46,942 bases of DNA. It comes from Pyrolobus sp964613695. Its GTDB lineage: Archaea; Thermoproteota; Thermoprotei_A; Sulfolobales; Pyrodictiaceae. The position numbers and the translations under genes were made by a program. Below are positions 16,172-25,321 of this stretch, in pieces. A model generated the notes under the pieces. It ran no database searches. It saw nothing but the letters and a program-made list of their open reading frames with translations, and had not been told where the DNA came from. How positions within the stretch are numbered: the first letter of the stretch is position 1; every line of letters begins with the position of its first letter. The DNA lies in contig CAZTIR010000005.1 of NCBI GenBank assembly GCA_964613695.1, positions 1 through 46,942 of the forward strand, in the 5' to 3' direction.

Positions 16172-17425
16172 TTGCCCGAAGAAAAGGTGTACATTGTAGA
16201 CCACTTTACGGGCAGCTATGCTCTCAACGAGAAGCAGGACCTCATCGCCTACGAGCATGCCCCTAAGACCCTCGACGACATGGTGGAGGAGGCTCTCAAG
16301 ATAGAGCGTGGCGAGCCTAACTACGCGTTGCAGAAGCTTCTCGATAGGCTGAAGGAGATGGGCGTCAAGGAGGTCGTTATCGAGGATGAGAGGCTCGCCC
16401 GCTTCGTAACGAGCAAGGGCTTCGAGGTTAGGATAGAGCCTGGCAACGAGGTGGCGGTAGCCTTCCGCGGGCGTATCCCCGAGGTCGTCGTCGAGACCAA
16501 GTTTGTCGAGAGCGACGAGGAGTATAGGAAGCTTCTCCACGAGTTCAGCCTGGAGATAACGAGGCGTAAGCTACGCCGCGCAGCCCAGAAGCGCGACCTG
16601 CTTGCAGCGCAGGCCATCAGGGCGATAGACGATATCGATAAGACCACGAACCTCTTCGCTGCCAGGATACGCGAGTGGTATAGCCTCCACTTCCCGGAGC
16701 TCGACGACCTCGTGAGGGAGCACGAGGACTACATCAAGATTGTAGCGGAGCTAGGCCACCGCGAGAACATAACGAAGGAGAACCTCATGAAGCTCGGCTT
16801 TAGCGAGAAGAAGGCGGAGGAGATAGCGGAGGCCGCGAAGAAGAGCATGGGCGCCGACTTCTCAGACCTTGACATCAAGGCTATACAGAAGTTCGCCAGG
16901 ATAACGCTCGAGCTCTACAAGCTACGCCGCGAGCTAGCAGACTACATCGCAGCCGTGATGAAGGAGGTCGCGCCCAACATCACCGCCCTGGTCGGCCCGC
17001 TTCTAGGAGCCAGGCTCATCAGCCTCGCGGGCGGCCTCGAGGAGCTAGCATTCCTCCCGGCCAGCACCATCCAGGTGCTCGGTGCAGAGAAGGCACTATT
17101 CAGGGCGCTGCGCACCGGAGGAAAGCCGCCGAAGCACGGCGTCATATTCCAGTTCCCGGCTATACACAGGTCGCCGAGGTGGCAGCGTGGCAAGATAGCG
17201 AGGGCGCTGGCAGCCAAGCTGGCCATCGCTGCTAGGGTAGATTACTTCACCGGCAGGTACATAGGCGACAAGCTAAAAGAGGCGCTGATGAAGCGCATCG
17301 AGGAGATCAAGAGGATATACGCTAAGCCCCCGAAGAGGAAGGCCGAGGAGGCCAAGCCCAAACCCGCTCCAAGAAAGAGGGGCAAGCGCGGCAAGGGTAG
17401 GAGGAGGGGAGGCCGCAAGAAGTAA
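16172..17425 (+). CDS. nop5: Nop5 (Nop56/58-like) C/D box RNP core protein
   Basis: Archaeal Nop5, 417 residues, the scaffold of box C/D RNPs that direct 2'-O-methylation of rRNA and tRNA. It binds fibrillarin through its N-terminal domain (1-120), dimerises through a coiled coil (about 125-245), and contacts L7Ae-bound RNA through the NOP domain (about 250-370), where GPLLGARLISLAGG and AIHRSPRWQRG are typical. The last 40 residues are a Lys/Arg-rich tail. The TTG start gives the usual N-terminus, KVYIVDHFTGSYAL. Fibrillarin commonly follows nop5 in archaea, but here the next gene is an opposed flippase and no fibrillarin gene is in the window. Confidence 0.96.
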   Translation: MPEEKVYIVDHFTGSYALNEKQDLIAYEHAPKTLDDMVEEALKIERGEPNYALQKLLDRLKEMGVKEVVIEDERLARFVTSKGFEVRIEPGNEVAVAFRGRIPEVVVETKFVESDEEYRKLLHEFSLEITRRKLRRAAQKRDLLAAQAIRAIDDIDKTTNLFAARIREWYSLHFPELDDLVREHEDYIKIVAELGHRENITKENLMKLGFSEKKAEEIAEAAKKSMGADFSDLDIKAIQKFARITLELYKLRRELADYIAAVMKEVAPNITALVGPLLGARLISLAGGLEELAFLPASTIQVLGAEKALFRALRTGGKPPKHGVIFQFPAIHRSPRWQRGKIARALAAKLAIAARVDYFTGRYIGDKLKEALMKRIEEIKRIYAKPPKRKAEEAKPKPAPRKRGKRGKGRRRGGRKK

Positions 17426-17479
17426 ACCCTTTTATCTACAATAACGCTAGCTCTCCGACCCCCAATCCACGGTATTGTT

Positions 17480-18928
17480 TTACTTCGTTCTACCGCCTCG
17501 TGTCGAGAGTATGTGCGTAGCCGCTCTCACCGCTAGTGAGCGTATCTTAGAATCTATCAGCATTAGAACCGCATAGTAGAGTAGTAGTGACGGCCCAGCC
17601 TCGCGCATCATGAGCATGGCGTGCTCTATGATATTGATACGGTACTCTGGTCGTGTAAAGATGCGTGTGAGTAAAGCTGCTAGTATAGTATAGGCTGCGA
17701 CCGGTGCTATGAAACGCTCTAGCGTCTCTCTCCTCAGCCCGGGGGGTAGGAGTGCTAGCCTAGCCGTTAGCTTTGCAAGTGAGGCTATCGAGGCTGCAGC
17801 CCCCCACGCGATCGCCGCTTCGAGGTTATTCTTGGCTATCATTATTAGGCTTGTGAAGACTGCTAGGTAGAATGTTGCCGAGGCAACGTCCACCATAGCG
17901 TCTAGTTTTAGCAGCCTACCGGGTCTATCAGCCATGCTCTTGTCTACGCCCTTAACCAGGGCCGAGATTGTTGTAGAGGCGTGGCCCACGAGTATAGATA
18001 ACGCTATGAGCGGGAGGGCTGGCGCATAGAGGGTGTATTCTCTCCCCGCTATTGCTGCTAGTTGAACCGGTTGCGCTAGAGCATAGCCGACTGCAAATGC
18101 GGTGATAGTGTACGCCAACCTCATCGTGTCTAACGGCGTCCTGTACTCGCCGACTTCTAGGGTGTAAGCCTCTATCCTCCTCAACGAGAATTGTGTGAGA
18201 TCTGCGGCTAGTCTCACGAGTATGCTCGTGGCGAAGAACGCGGCTAGGGCGTTCTTAAAACCGGCTATGATAGCTATGGTGGCATCAAGATTCCAGATTA
18301 GCGACGCGGCTACGCTGATCAGAGGCACCCATATTGAATAGAGCCAGTCTCGTGCGCACCTCTTACACACTGTCCCATCGTATATGCTGAGGGCCATCAC
18401 TAGGTCTGATGCGAGGCTTGCTACTATGCACGCAGCTGACACTGTAGCCAGGTTGAGTATCCTGGCATACCACTCGAGTATCACGAGGCTAGAGTATATC
18501 GAGGCTCTTAGAGCAAGACTGATTGACGCTATTCTAGCGTCGCGTGCAGGAGTAACGGTGATGAGGCCGATGTTGACGGACAATAGGGTTATGCATGCGG
18601 CTAGAGCGAGTGCCAGCAGTATGTTGCCCGTTAGGGGCGTTAACACTAGTATAGCGGCTAGCAGAGCTATGAACTCTAGCATAGATGTAATGATTAGGAA
18701 TGTGGTTCCCGCTCCTCTCACCGAGCGCGCGATATAACGGTACGCCCAGTACGCGAAGGGTATGATGGCGATGTTCGCGTAGGGCACTAGCTTTCTCGTA
18801 GCATACTGGTATACGGCATAGTCGCTTGGAGAGAGGCGCCTAGCTAGTATGAGACTAGCGGCTATACCAGCGAGGAGCGACACTAGCCTACCCGCGCTGA
18901 GCATGAGGGTCTCTCTCAGCAGCCCCAC
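17480..18928 (-). CDS. Polysaccharide/lipid-linked sugar flippase (Wzx/MATE-like)
   Basis: A 482-residue membrane protein with about 12-14 hydrophobic segments, beginning LMLSAGRLVSLLAGIAASLILARRLSPSDYAVY. This opening is typical of polysaccharide-transport proteins (RfbX/Wzx, AglR-like) that move lipid-linked sugars across the membrane. It probably serves S-layer or archaellum glycosylation, as do the glycosyltransferases at 40.7-46.9 kb, but that is inference. It stands between nop5 (convergent) and an aminotransferase (divergent), away from the other sugar genes. Exact substrate unknown. Confidence 0.8.
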   Translation of the reverse strand: MGLLRETLMLSAGRLVSLLAGIAASLILARRLSPSDYAVYQYATRKLVPYANIAIIPFAYWAYRYIARSVRGAGTTFLIITSMLEFIALLAAILVLTPLTGNILLALALAACITLLSVNIGLITVTPARDARIASISLALRASIYSSLVILEWYARILNLATVSAACIVASLASDLVMALSIYDGTVCKRCARDWLYSIWVPLISVAASLIWNLDATIAIIAGFKNALAAFFATSILVRLAADLTQFSLRRIEAYTLEVGEYRTPLDTMRLAYTITAFAVGYALAQPVQLAAIAGREYTLYAPALPLIALSILVGHASTTISALVKGVDKSMADRPGRLLKLDAMVDVASATFYLAVFTSLIMIAKNNLEAAIAWGAAASIASLAKLTARLALLPPGLRRETLERFIAPVAAYTILAALLTRIFTRPEYRINIIEHAMLMMREAGPSLLLYYAVLMLIDSKIRSLAVRAATHILSTRGGRTK

Positions 18929-19017
18929 TACCTGCTCGACCCGAGCGCGGTGCTAGCGGCTGGCGGAGGGTTAGTGTTAAGCGCTGGGGTTGCCATGGTG
19001 GCGGGGGTGTATGGTGT

Positions 19018-20184
19018 TTGGAGGGGTTGGAGCTAGTACACTTCTACAAGACTGTGCCCATACGCATAATCCGCGGCGAGGGGCAGTACGTGTGGGATGA
19101 TAGGGGTAACCGCTACCTCGACTACCATACGGGCTACGGCACAGCCTTCCTCGGCCACCGCAACCCCTACGTGGTGCGTAGGCTGAGAGAGCAGCTAGAC
19201 AAGATTATGACCGTCTCCCTGAGCTTCGAGAATGATGCGAGAGAGGAGGCTCTGCGGGCACTCCGCCGTGTGCTACCAAGCTACTTCACCCACGTCTTCT
19301 TCCAGAATAGTGGAGCCGAGGCTGTCGAGCTCGCGTTGAAGGCCGCTGTCAAGGCGACAAAGGGTAGGAGCGTATTCGTGGCCCTCGTACACAGCTTCCA
19401 CGGTCGCACCCTCGGCGCTCTCTCGGTCACGTATGGGGTGAAGTACAGGAAGGCTTTCGAGCCTGTACTCCTCAAACCCAGGTGGGTTAAACCCAATGAC
19501 ATAGAGGGTCTTGAGAAGGCTGTCGATGATAGCGTCGCCGCCGTCATACTAGAGCCCGTGCTAGGCGAGGGCGGGATAATACCCCTCGACCCCGAGTTCC
19601 TGAAAGCAGCTAGAGAGATCACCAGGGAGCATGGGGCTCTGCTAATAGTGGATGAGGTTCAAACGGGCTTCGGCAGAACCGGGCTCCCATGGGCCCATAT
19701 GGCTGCGGGTATAGAGCCGGATGTCATGACGGCGGGTAAGGCTATCGGCGGCGGGTTCCCTGTGAGCCTCGTAGCGTTCCAGAAGTGGGTTGCCGAGTCT
19801 TTCGAGACCGGCGAGCATGGCTCCACCTATGCTGGCAACCCGCTGGCAGCAGCCGCGGTGACGGGGGCGGTGGAGGCTTTCGAGGCGGAGAGGGTTGCTG
19901 AGCAGGCTAGGGTGAAGGGTGAGGACGTGCTGGCCTACATGAGGGAGAAGCTGGGCGGGGTCAAGGCTGTTAGGGATATCAGGGGCAGGGGCCTCATGCT
20001 GGGTGTCGAGCTGCGCTTCCCTCCCGGCAAGGTGCTCGAGTGCCTCGCGGAGAGGCATAAGGTGCTCGCCCTGAAAGCGGGGGCTACTGTAGTGCGCTTC
20101 CTACCACCATACCTCACGAGTATAGACGAGCTACACTACGCGGTCGACGCGTTGACCGATTGTATAAAGAGCGTCTACTCCTAG
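19018..20184 (+). CDS. Acetylornithine/LysW-aminoadipate semialdehyde-type aminotransferase
   Basis: Class III PLP aminotransferase of 388 residues, ArgD/LysJ/GABA-transaminase group. NSGAEAVELALK (97-108), FHGRTLGALS (128-137), VDEVQTGFGRTG (211-222) and the PLP Lys241 in MTAGKAIGGGFP are present. In crenarchaea LysJ works in LysW-dependent lysine and arginine synthesis and usually lies in a lys cluster, which is absent here. Substrate choice is therefore open: acetylornithine-like, LysW-linked, or 4-aminobutyrate. The start is TTG at 19018, or TTG at 19027, which sits behind a GGAGGGG ribosome site. The stop overlaps that of the convergent permease gene by four bases. Confidence 0.85.
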   Translation: MEGLELVHFYKTVPIRIIRGEGQYVWDDRGNRYLDYHTGYGTAFLGHRNPYVVRRLREQLDKIMTVSLSFENDAREEALRALRRVLPSYFTHVFFQNSGAEAVELALKAAVKATKGRSVFVALVHSFHGRTLGALSVTYGVKYRKAFEPVLLKPRWVKPNDIEGLEKAVDDSVAAVILEPVLGEGGIIPLDPEFLKAAREITREHGALLIVDEVQTGFGRTGLPWAHMAAGIEPDVMTAGKAIGGGFPVSLVAFQKWVAESFETGEHGSTYAGNPLAAAAVTGAVEAFEAERVAEQARVKGEDVLAYMREKLGGVKAVRDIRGRGLMLGVELRFPPGKVLECLAERHKVLALKAGATVVRFLPPYLTSIDELHYAVDALTDCIKSVYS

Positions 20185-20933
20185 AATAGGAGGGTTTTCA
20201 CAAGCACGAGCGTCGCCATGGTAGCGTAGACGCCGGCCACGAGCCTCTTGTGCGCCTCCTTGCTCATGGTTATCATCTTCTTCGATGAGAGCGTGGAGCC
20301 TAGATAGGTCCCTAGTACGAGCGGGAGGGCTATGAGAGGGTTGAAGAAACCGTGTAGGATGTACACGCTATCGGCGAGAACCGCGTTACTGACTATGACG
20401 AGTCTTGATGTTGCAGCAGCCTCCTTGCTCGAGAGGCCCAGCACTACCATCAACGTTGGGACCGCGAAGCTACCCCCGCCTTTACCAGCCAGGCCCGAGA
20501 TGAAGCCACCGGCGAACATAATGCCGGAGGCTAGCGCGTACCTGCCGAGCATGCTTCTCAACCCCGCCCTCGGCTCTAGCATAGTTATAGCTGCGCTAGC
20601 GTAGAGCGCGGCCGAGATGAAGTAGAGTAGTGCCTTTGAGTGGAGGTTGACCGCTATCAGGGAGCCCGCGAGCGCCCCTAACGAGCTCGAAACAGCCACC
20701 ACGAGGCCGTGTCTAAAGTGGAAGAGCTTCTCGCGCAAGAGTACATGGAGGCCGCCGAGCGAGGTGCCGATTATCGCGAAGAGGCTCGCGGCCACGGCGT
20801 GGTGAGGCTCTATGCCAGCCAGGATGAGCATAGGTGTCATTATCGAGCCGCCGCCTATGCCAGCCATGCCCCCTATGTAGCCGGCCCCGAAACCTAGGAG
20901 GAGCGCGACCAGGACTATTACAATGTTGTTCAC
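20181..20933 (-). CDS. TauE/SafE-family permease
   Basis: Membrane protein of 250 residues with about eight helices in two halves. Each half opens with the glycine-rich family motif: GMAGIGGGSIMTPMLILAG near residue 24 and GLAGKGGGSFAVPTL near residue 145. The TauE/SafE group moves sulfite, sulfoacetate or other organosulfur anions, usually outward. Sulfur metabolism is likely in such hyperthermophiles, but the substrate is not shown. A UspA gene lies 47 bases upstream on the same strand, and the two may be one transcript. Confidence 0.85.
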   Translation of the reverse strand: MNNIVIVLVALLLGFGAGYIGGMAGIGGGSIMTPMLILAGIEPHHAVAASLFAIIGTSLGGLHVLLREKLFHFRHGLVVAVSSSLGALAGSLIAVNLHSKALLYFISAALYASAAITMLEPRAGLRSMLGRYALASGIMFAGGFISGLAGKGGGSFAVPTLMVVLGLSSKEAAATSRLVIVSNAVLADSVYILHGFFNPLIALPLVLGTYLGSTLSSKKMITMSKEAHKRLVAGVYATMATLVLVKTLLF

Positions 20934-20980
20934 CGTCTGTTATCCCTTAGCTTCTGGGTGGTGGGCGAGCAAGGGTTATT

Positions 20981-21430
20981 TTAGGAGCGCGTCTCCCCCG
21001 GCTCCACCACGAGCACGTCTACACCCCTGGCTATGTTGACTAGCTTTGACGACACGCTGCCTAGCAGCTTCTCTGCGAGCCCCCTACCCCTCCTACCGAC
21101 CACTATGAGGCTGCACGAGTTGCTCTTAGCTGTCTCGAGGAGGCCCTCGGCGGCATCACCCTCCACTACGAGAGTGTCGACATTGATATTATACTTCTCT
21201 TTTATCTCCTCGGCTAGCTTGTCCAGCCCCTCCCTAGCCGCCTTTATGATATCCTCGGTGGGGAAGACCTCGGGTAGGAGGAGCTCGCCGAGTAGCACAC
21301 TAGGGCCGGGCACCACGGTAACCACTAGGAGCCTAGCGTCGAGCCTACGCGCTATCATCGCAGCCTTCTCCACCGCCCTCCGCGATGCCTCACTGCCGTC
21401 AAAACCAACTAGTATACAGTTGTACACCAC
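20981..21430 (-). CDS. Universal stress protein UspA
   Basis: Single-domain UspA of 149 residues. It starts NCILVGFDGSEASRRAVEKA and ends with the ATP-binding signature GRRGRGLAEKLLGSVSSKLV followed by DVLVVEPG, so it belongs to the ATP-binding branch. Such dimers sense stress or bind nucleotides and often act with a neighbouring transporter. The TauE/SafE permease gene directly downstream on the same strand is the likely partner. Confidence 0.93.
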   Translation of the reverse strand: MVYNCILVGFDGSEASRRAVEKAAMIARRLDARLLVVTVVPGPSVLLGELLLPEVFPTEDIIKAAREGLDKLAEEIKEKYNINVDTLVVEGDAAEGLLETAKSNSCSLIVVGRRGRGLAEKLLGSVSSKLVNIARGVDVLVVEPGETRS

Positions 21431-21467
21431 GGCCTAGGCCACCAGGCTCCTCTACGAGATGCTCTTG

Positions 21468-21474
21468 TATAAAT
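21468..21474 (+). promoter_or_regulatory. TATA box for leaderless Roadblock-like gene
   Basis: TATAAAT lies 23 bases ahead of the ATG at 21497, so the start codon should be at or next to transcription start. This decided the choice of 21497 over the upstream in-frame codon at 21476, which lies inside the core promoter. Confidence 0.6.
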
Positions 21475-21496
21475 CGTGTATCACCGGCCCGCTGGT

Positions 21497-21856
21497 ATGG
21501 TGGAGTATAGAGGCGGAGCATCTCCACCGGTGGAGTGGATGCCCGTAATGCTCGTAGTATTCGACCCGGACGGGCTCCCCGTGGACGTGCGCGGCGCCGA
21601 GCTACTAGACCCCGACGTGGTCGCTATGACCGGCGCGGCCTTCTGGAGGATAAGCGCTGACGTGAGCGAGGCCCTCGGCGCCAGGGTGGATCGTGTTAGC
21701 GTGAGAGCCGGGCCCCTACGACTCGAGATAGCGTTCGGGGTTGACGCGGGCTACGCTGTTGTTATAGACGAGGTTGCAGCGGCGCTGCTCGAAGCCGGCG
21801 AGGAGGTGGAGGAGCTCGCGGAGGGCGAGGATGGGGTGGAAGAGCTGAAAGCCTAG
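21497..21856 (+). CDS. Small Roadblock/LC7-like protein
   Basis: A 119-residue acidic protein. The strand-helix-strand-strand-helix order (MLVVFDPDGLPVDV, then a long helix with DPDVVAMTGAAFWRISADVSEAL, then VSVRAGPLRLEIAFGV and AGYAVVI) fits Roadblock/LC7 proteins, small regulators of Ras/MglA-type GTPases. The match is by pattern only, so an unrelated small alpha-beta protein is possible. The start at 21497 follows from the TATA at 21468. Its stop codon abuts the stop of the NAC gene on the other strand with no base between. A GPN-type GTPase is encoded 1.3 kb downstream, but no direct link is shown. Confidence 0.55.
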   Translation: MVEYRGGASPPVEWMPVMLVVFDPDGLPVDVRGAELLDPDVVAMTGAAFWRISADVSEALGARVDRVSVRAGPLRLEIAFGVDAGYAVVIDEVAAALLEAGEEVEELAEGEDGVEELKA

Positions 21857-22231
21857 TCAACCCTTCTTCTCCATCAGCTTGAGTATCGCGGCGGCAATAT
21901 CCCCGCCCGTCTCCTCTAGAGCCTTTCTAGCCTCCTCCAGGCTGACCCCCGCCTGCTCGGCCACGAGCCTGACATCCTCCTCGGAGAACTTTGGCGCAGC
22001 TTGCTCCTCGACGCGCTCCTCCTCTAGCCCGTCCGCGGGTATATTGGCTATCATGAGATAATACTGGCCTTGCACCTTGAGCAGCACTAGCTGATCGGGC
22101 TCTGCTAGTAGGCGCCTACCATCCTCAGTCTCTATCACGATGCGCGACGCTTTCACATCCTCGGTCTCGACCTTCAACCCCAGCCTACGAAGCGTCTTGG
22201 CGAGGTCACGTGGTGACATGGCGAATCTCAA
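21857..22231 (-). CDS. nac: Nascent polypeptide-associated complex protein (NAC alpha)
   Basis: Archaeal NAC of about 124 residues, which binds ribosomes and emerging chains as a homodimer. The NAC domain comprises the ASRIVIETEDGRRLLAEPDQLVLLKVQGQYYLMI strands. A short linker leads to a C-terminal UBA domain, SEEDVRLVAEQAGVSLEEARKALEETGGDIAAAILKL. Start is either TTG at 22231 or ATG at 22219; a TTTTTATA promoter at about 22267-22274 on the minus strand allows either. It lies 48 bases downstream of the RNase Z-like gene on the same strand but appears to have its own promoter. Confidence 0.95.
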   Translation of the reverse strand: MRFAMSPRDLAKTLRRLGLKVETEDVKASRIVIETEDGRRLLAEPDQLVLLKVQGQYYLMIANIPADGLEEERVEEQAAPKFSEEDVRLVAEQAGVSLEEARKALEETGGDIAAAILKLMEKKG

Positions 22232-22279
22232 GCGCGGCTCCCCAACTTGTCAAGCCGCCATCCCGAATATAAAAACGGG

Positions 22280-23053
22280 TTACAGTGTCACAGTGACGCC
22301 GTCGACGGGTATTATCAGGTTGCGTGGGAGTAGCCTATAGGCTCTCAACTGTCGTAGGCTGAGGGGTGTGAGGTGCACGGGTATAGCTAGTCGGGGCTCC
22401 AGCTTCGAGATGAGCTCAAGCGCCTGCCCAACGGTCATGTGACCGGTTTCCCGCGCCACATCCTCCCTGCCCGAGGGTAGTGTAGCCTCTACAACCAGCA
22501 CATCGACCCCGCTCAGCCTGGAGAGGCTCTCGAATAGTCTCTCGTCGAGCCTGGTGTCGCTCGTGTAGAGTACACTCGAGCCCCCGGCCTCCACCAGTGC
22601 CCCGTAGGTGGGGCGCGTGTGCGAGACCTCGACTAGAGCCACCCGGATATCCTCGACCTTGAACCCCTCCTCAACGATATCCGTGCGTGGGTTGACGGAG
22701 CCGGGTAGAAGCTCTATCATCACGCGCAGCTCCTCAGCCACCCGCTTGTGCAGGTAGATGCGGATGTCTCTACACCCCTCCTCGACCCTAGCCACGGCTA
22801 GGCTCGTAACCCCAGCCCAGTGGTCGTGGTGAGAGTGGGTGATGTAGACGGCGTCCACCTCGCACGGGGAGTAGCCTAGACTCCTCAACCTCTCTACGCA
22901 ACCCTCTCCACAGTCTAGGAGGAGCCTCGCGCCCCCAGAGTCGAGTAGCAGCGAGGGCCCCGCATAGCCAGGCGGCGGGCTCGAGCCACCAGCCCCTAGT
23001 ATCGAGAGCCTCGCGCTCAAAGCCCCCGAGGCCTCCGGGGGTTGTGCCTCCAC
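22280..23053 (-). CDS. Metallo-beta-lactamase-fold hydrolase, RNase Z-like
   Basis: A 257-residue MBL-fold enzyme. The zinc motif HxHxDH is at residues 73-78 (THSHHDHWAG). A ligand Asp is in LYTSDTRLD, with later His residues in GHMTVGQA and IPVHLTP. The N-terminal LGAGGSSPPPGYAGPSLLLD resembles RNase Z, which trims tRNA 3' ends, but the long exosite arm of classical RNase Z is not seen. Several archaeal relatives are therefore only called RNase Z-like, and a phosphodiesterase or ester hydrolase role is possible. The GTG start at 23053 is divergent from the GPN GTPase gene. Confidence 0.8.
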   Translation of the reverse strand: MEAQPPEASGALSARLSILGAGGSSPPPGYAGPSLLLDSGGARLLLDCGEGCVERLRSLGYSPCEVDAVYITHSHHDHWAGVTSLAVARVEEGCRDIRIYLHKRVAEELRVMIELLPGSVNPRTDIVEEGFKVEDIRVALVEVSHTRPTYGALVEAGGSSVLYTSDTRLDERLFESLSRLSGVDVLVVEATLPSGREDVARETGHMTVGQALELISKLEPRLAIPVHLTPLSLRQLRAYRLLPRNLIIPVDGVTVTL

Positions 23054-23121
23054 AGCTCCAACGGGTTTTGAGGGACCCCTCTTGCCGTATCGACTAGAAT
23101 CGTGGAGGGCTGGGTAGGGGA

Positions 23122-23916
23122 TTGTACTTCGTCGTCTTGCTGGGGCCGGCGGGTAGCGGGAAGTCCCACCTTGCAGCCGCGCTAGCAGACTGGATGGAGG
23201 CTAACCAGCTCCACGTGACCCGGGTTAACCTAGACCCGGCTGTAGAGTGGCTCCCCTACACGCCGGACGTGGATGCGAGGGATTATGTGAACGCGCGTAA
23301 GATAATGGAGGACTACCAGCTAGGCCCTAATGGCGCCATGATAGCCTCGGTTGATATGCTGATAAGGCATGCTGATAAGATACGGGAGGAGATTGAGGCT
23401 ACGAGAGCTAACTATGTCGTGCTAGACACTCCCGGCCAGATGGAGCTCTTCGCCTTTAGAGAGACGGGGCCGATGGTGCTCTCGAAGCTGTTGGAGGGGT
23501 ATAGGAGCGTGGCCGTCTTCCTCATAGACGCTGTAATGGCTGTCAGGGCTTCTAGCCTTGCATCAGCGGTTCTCCTCGCGTACTCGGTGCGCTTCCGCCT
23601 CAAACTACCACAGTTGAACATCGTGTCTAAAGCAGATCTGCTATCCTCGAAGCAGATGGACGAGATAGAGAGGATGCTCAACGACCCCGACTACTTCTAC
23701 GAGAAGCTTGTACGGGATCGCATAGACCCACTCCAGGCAGAGGCTTTCACAAAACTCCTCGAGTCCATGATGCCGCCGGGCGCCACCGTGGAGAGCGTGA
23801 TACGCTTCGTCTCGGCCATCTCCGGTTATGGGCTCGACGATCTCTACGCCGGTATACAACAGGTGCTTGTTGGCGGGGAGGACTTCTTCACCGAGGAGCC
23901 GAACCCCAGGCTATAA
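23122..23916 (+). CDS. GPN-loop GTPase
   Basis: GTPase of 264 residues of the GPN family (eukaryotic Gpn1/XAB1, needed for RNA polymerase II assembly; the archaeal role is unresolved). G1 is GPAGSGKS at 8-15, the Gly-Pro-Asn insertion is at 68-70, G3 is DTPGQ at 102-106, and G4 is SKAD at 169-172. All motifs are intact, so GTP hydrolysis as a homodimer is expected. The start is TTG at 23122, giving an N-terminus right at the first strand. An MFS transporter gene follows after 40 bases on the same strand, probably by chance rather than function. Confidence 0.95.
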   Translation: MYFVVLLGPAGSGKSHLAAALADWMEANQLHVTRVNLDPAVEWLPYTPDVDARDYVNARKIMEDYQLGPNGAMIASVDMLIRHADKIREEIEATRANYVVLDTPGQMELFAFRETGPMVLSKLLEGYRSVAVFLIDAVMAVRASSLASAVLLAYSVRFRLKLPQLNIVSKADLLSSKQMDEIERMLNDPDYFYEKLVRDRIDPLQAEAFTKLLESMMPPGATVESVIRFVSAISGYGLDDLYAGIQQVLVGGEDFFTEEPNPRL

Positions 23917-23956
23917 AGGGCTTTCAACTCCCACGCGATAAGCCGGTGCCCGAATA

Positions 23957-25321
23957 GTGGATGACGAGCAGCGTGCTGTGCCGAAGGAGGTAGGCGGGAG
24001 GGGCTTCAGCATCGTCTCGATACTCCCCCTCGTAATGCTATCCTTTGTCGTGAGCTTGGGGTTTGCTGCTCTCAACCTAATCCTGCCGTACTACCTCCTG
24101 GCTCTCAAGGGCTTGTTGACAAAGCCTCCTGACACGTTAGCGCGTATTCGTGGAACTGAGAGGGTTGCTATAGAGTTTGGCGCGATGACCACCGGCTTCA
24201 TGGCGACTCGTACTCTCTTCGCGCTGGTTGGCGGGGGGCTGGCTGACAGCTATGGGAGGCGGAGGATGATAATAACTGGTAGCGTGATATACGTGATTGT
24301 GGCGGTGCTCTACGCGTTCACGAGCAACGTGTGGCAGTTGATACTGCTACGCTCCCTGCAGGGGGCGGCCTCCGCGATAGTATGGCCTGTGGCGGAGGCC
24401 ACGCTCATAGACCTGGTGCCCTACTATTATCGTGCTAGAGCGCTAGCTCTCTACACGATAAGCTTCCAGGCGGGCAACATACTAGGCCCGGTGGTCGGCG
24501 CAGCGGCCTACATTATCGCTAGGGGGTTCCTCCGGGGTGTTGATGTTCTAACCCTCCTCCGAGCCCCATTCCTGATATCAGCGGCGATAATGGTTCCTGG
24601 TGTTGTTGCCGCGCTGCTCGTGCCCGAGACTGTGCGTAACCGCGTACGCGGCGGGTTGAAGGCCGCGGCGCTCAGCTTCACAACAGTTTTCAGGTACGCG
24701 AGGGGGCGCGTAGGTAGGAGCATCTACGCCATATTCGTCAATAGCCTCGTAAACGGGCTGGCTCTCGGGATATTCACTAGCGTTGTCATGTTGTTCGTTA
24801 TGGAGAGGGTTACCGCGAACCCAGTTATACTCGGGATAGTGTTCTTCGTCGCGAGTATCACGGGGATGGTGACGGCATACCCTATGGCGAGGATAGCGGA
24901 TAGGCTGGACGTTAGGAGCCGGAAGAGGATGCTAGTCGCCGCCGCATACGCCGCGCGCACTGCGTGGCTGTTGATAGCATTCGTCTCGAGCGTCTGGCAG
25001 CTACTAGCGGCTATGATACTCGCGCAAGTGGGCTTCAGCATACTACTGCCGTTGCTGAGGACTGCGTTCGCGGAGCTAGTGCCGAGCGAGATGAGGGGAA
25101 AGGCGTTCGGCGTACAACAGGCGTTCTTCAACGCGGGTATGGCAGTGGGGCCCATGATAGGGGCGACGCTCTACAAGTTGTGGAGCGGCTGGATCCTGCT
25201 AGGCGGGCTGCTGGAGGGGAAACAACTAGTGTTCATAATAGCTACTCTACTCGGCTACTTTGGGGCTACTATACTACTCCTCTACTACGAGCCCATCAGC
25301 ATTGAGAAGCCTACTCGATAG
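23957..25321 (+). CDS. Major facilitator superfamily transporter
   Basis: A 454-residue membrane protein with about twelve helices. MFS motif A appears as GGGLADSYGRRRMI (93-106) after helix 2, and its repeat in the second half is PMARIADRLDVRSRKRM. LQGAASAIVWPVAEATLIDLVP matches the drug-efflux style helix 4-5 region, so a multidrug or metabolite exporter is likely, though the substrate is unknown. An extended external loop with many Arg, Lys and Thr follows helix 1 (about residues 50-75), longer than usual. The start is GTG at 23957. Its end overlaps the convergent malate dehydrogenase gene by 11 bases. Confidence 0.87.
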   Translation: MDDEQRAVPKEVGGRGFSIVSILPLVMLSFVVSLGFAALNLILPYYLLALKGLLTKPPDTLARIRGTERVAIEFGAMTTGFMATRTLFALVGGGLADSYGRRRMIITGSVIYVIVAVLYAFTSNVWQLILLRSLQGAASAIVWPVAEATLIDLVPYYYRARALALYTISFQAGNILGPVVGAAAYIIARGFLRGVDVLTLLRAPFLISAAIMVPGVVAALLVPETVRNRVRGGLKAAALSFTTVFRYARGRVGRSIYAIFVNSLVNGLALGIFTSVVMLFVMERVTANPVILGIVFFVASITGMVTAYPMARIADRLDVRSRKRMLVAAAYAARTAWLLIAFVSSVWQLLAAMILAQVGFSILLPLLRTAFAELVPSEMRGKAFGVQQAFFNAGMAVGPMIGATLYKLWSGWILLGGLLEGKQLVFIIATLLGYFGATILLLYYEPISIEKPTR

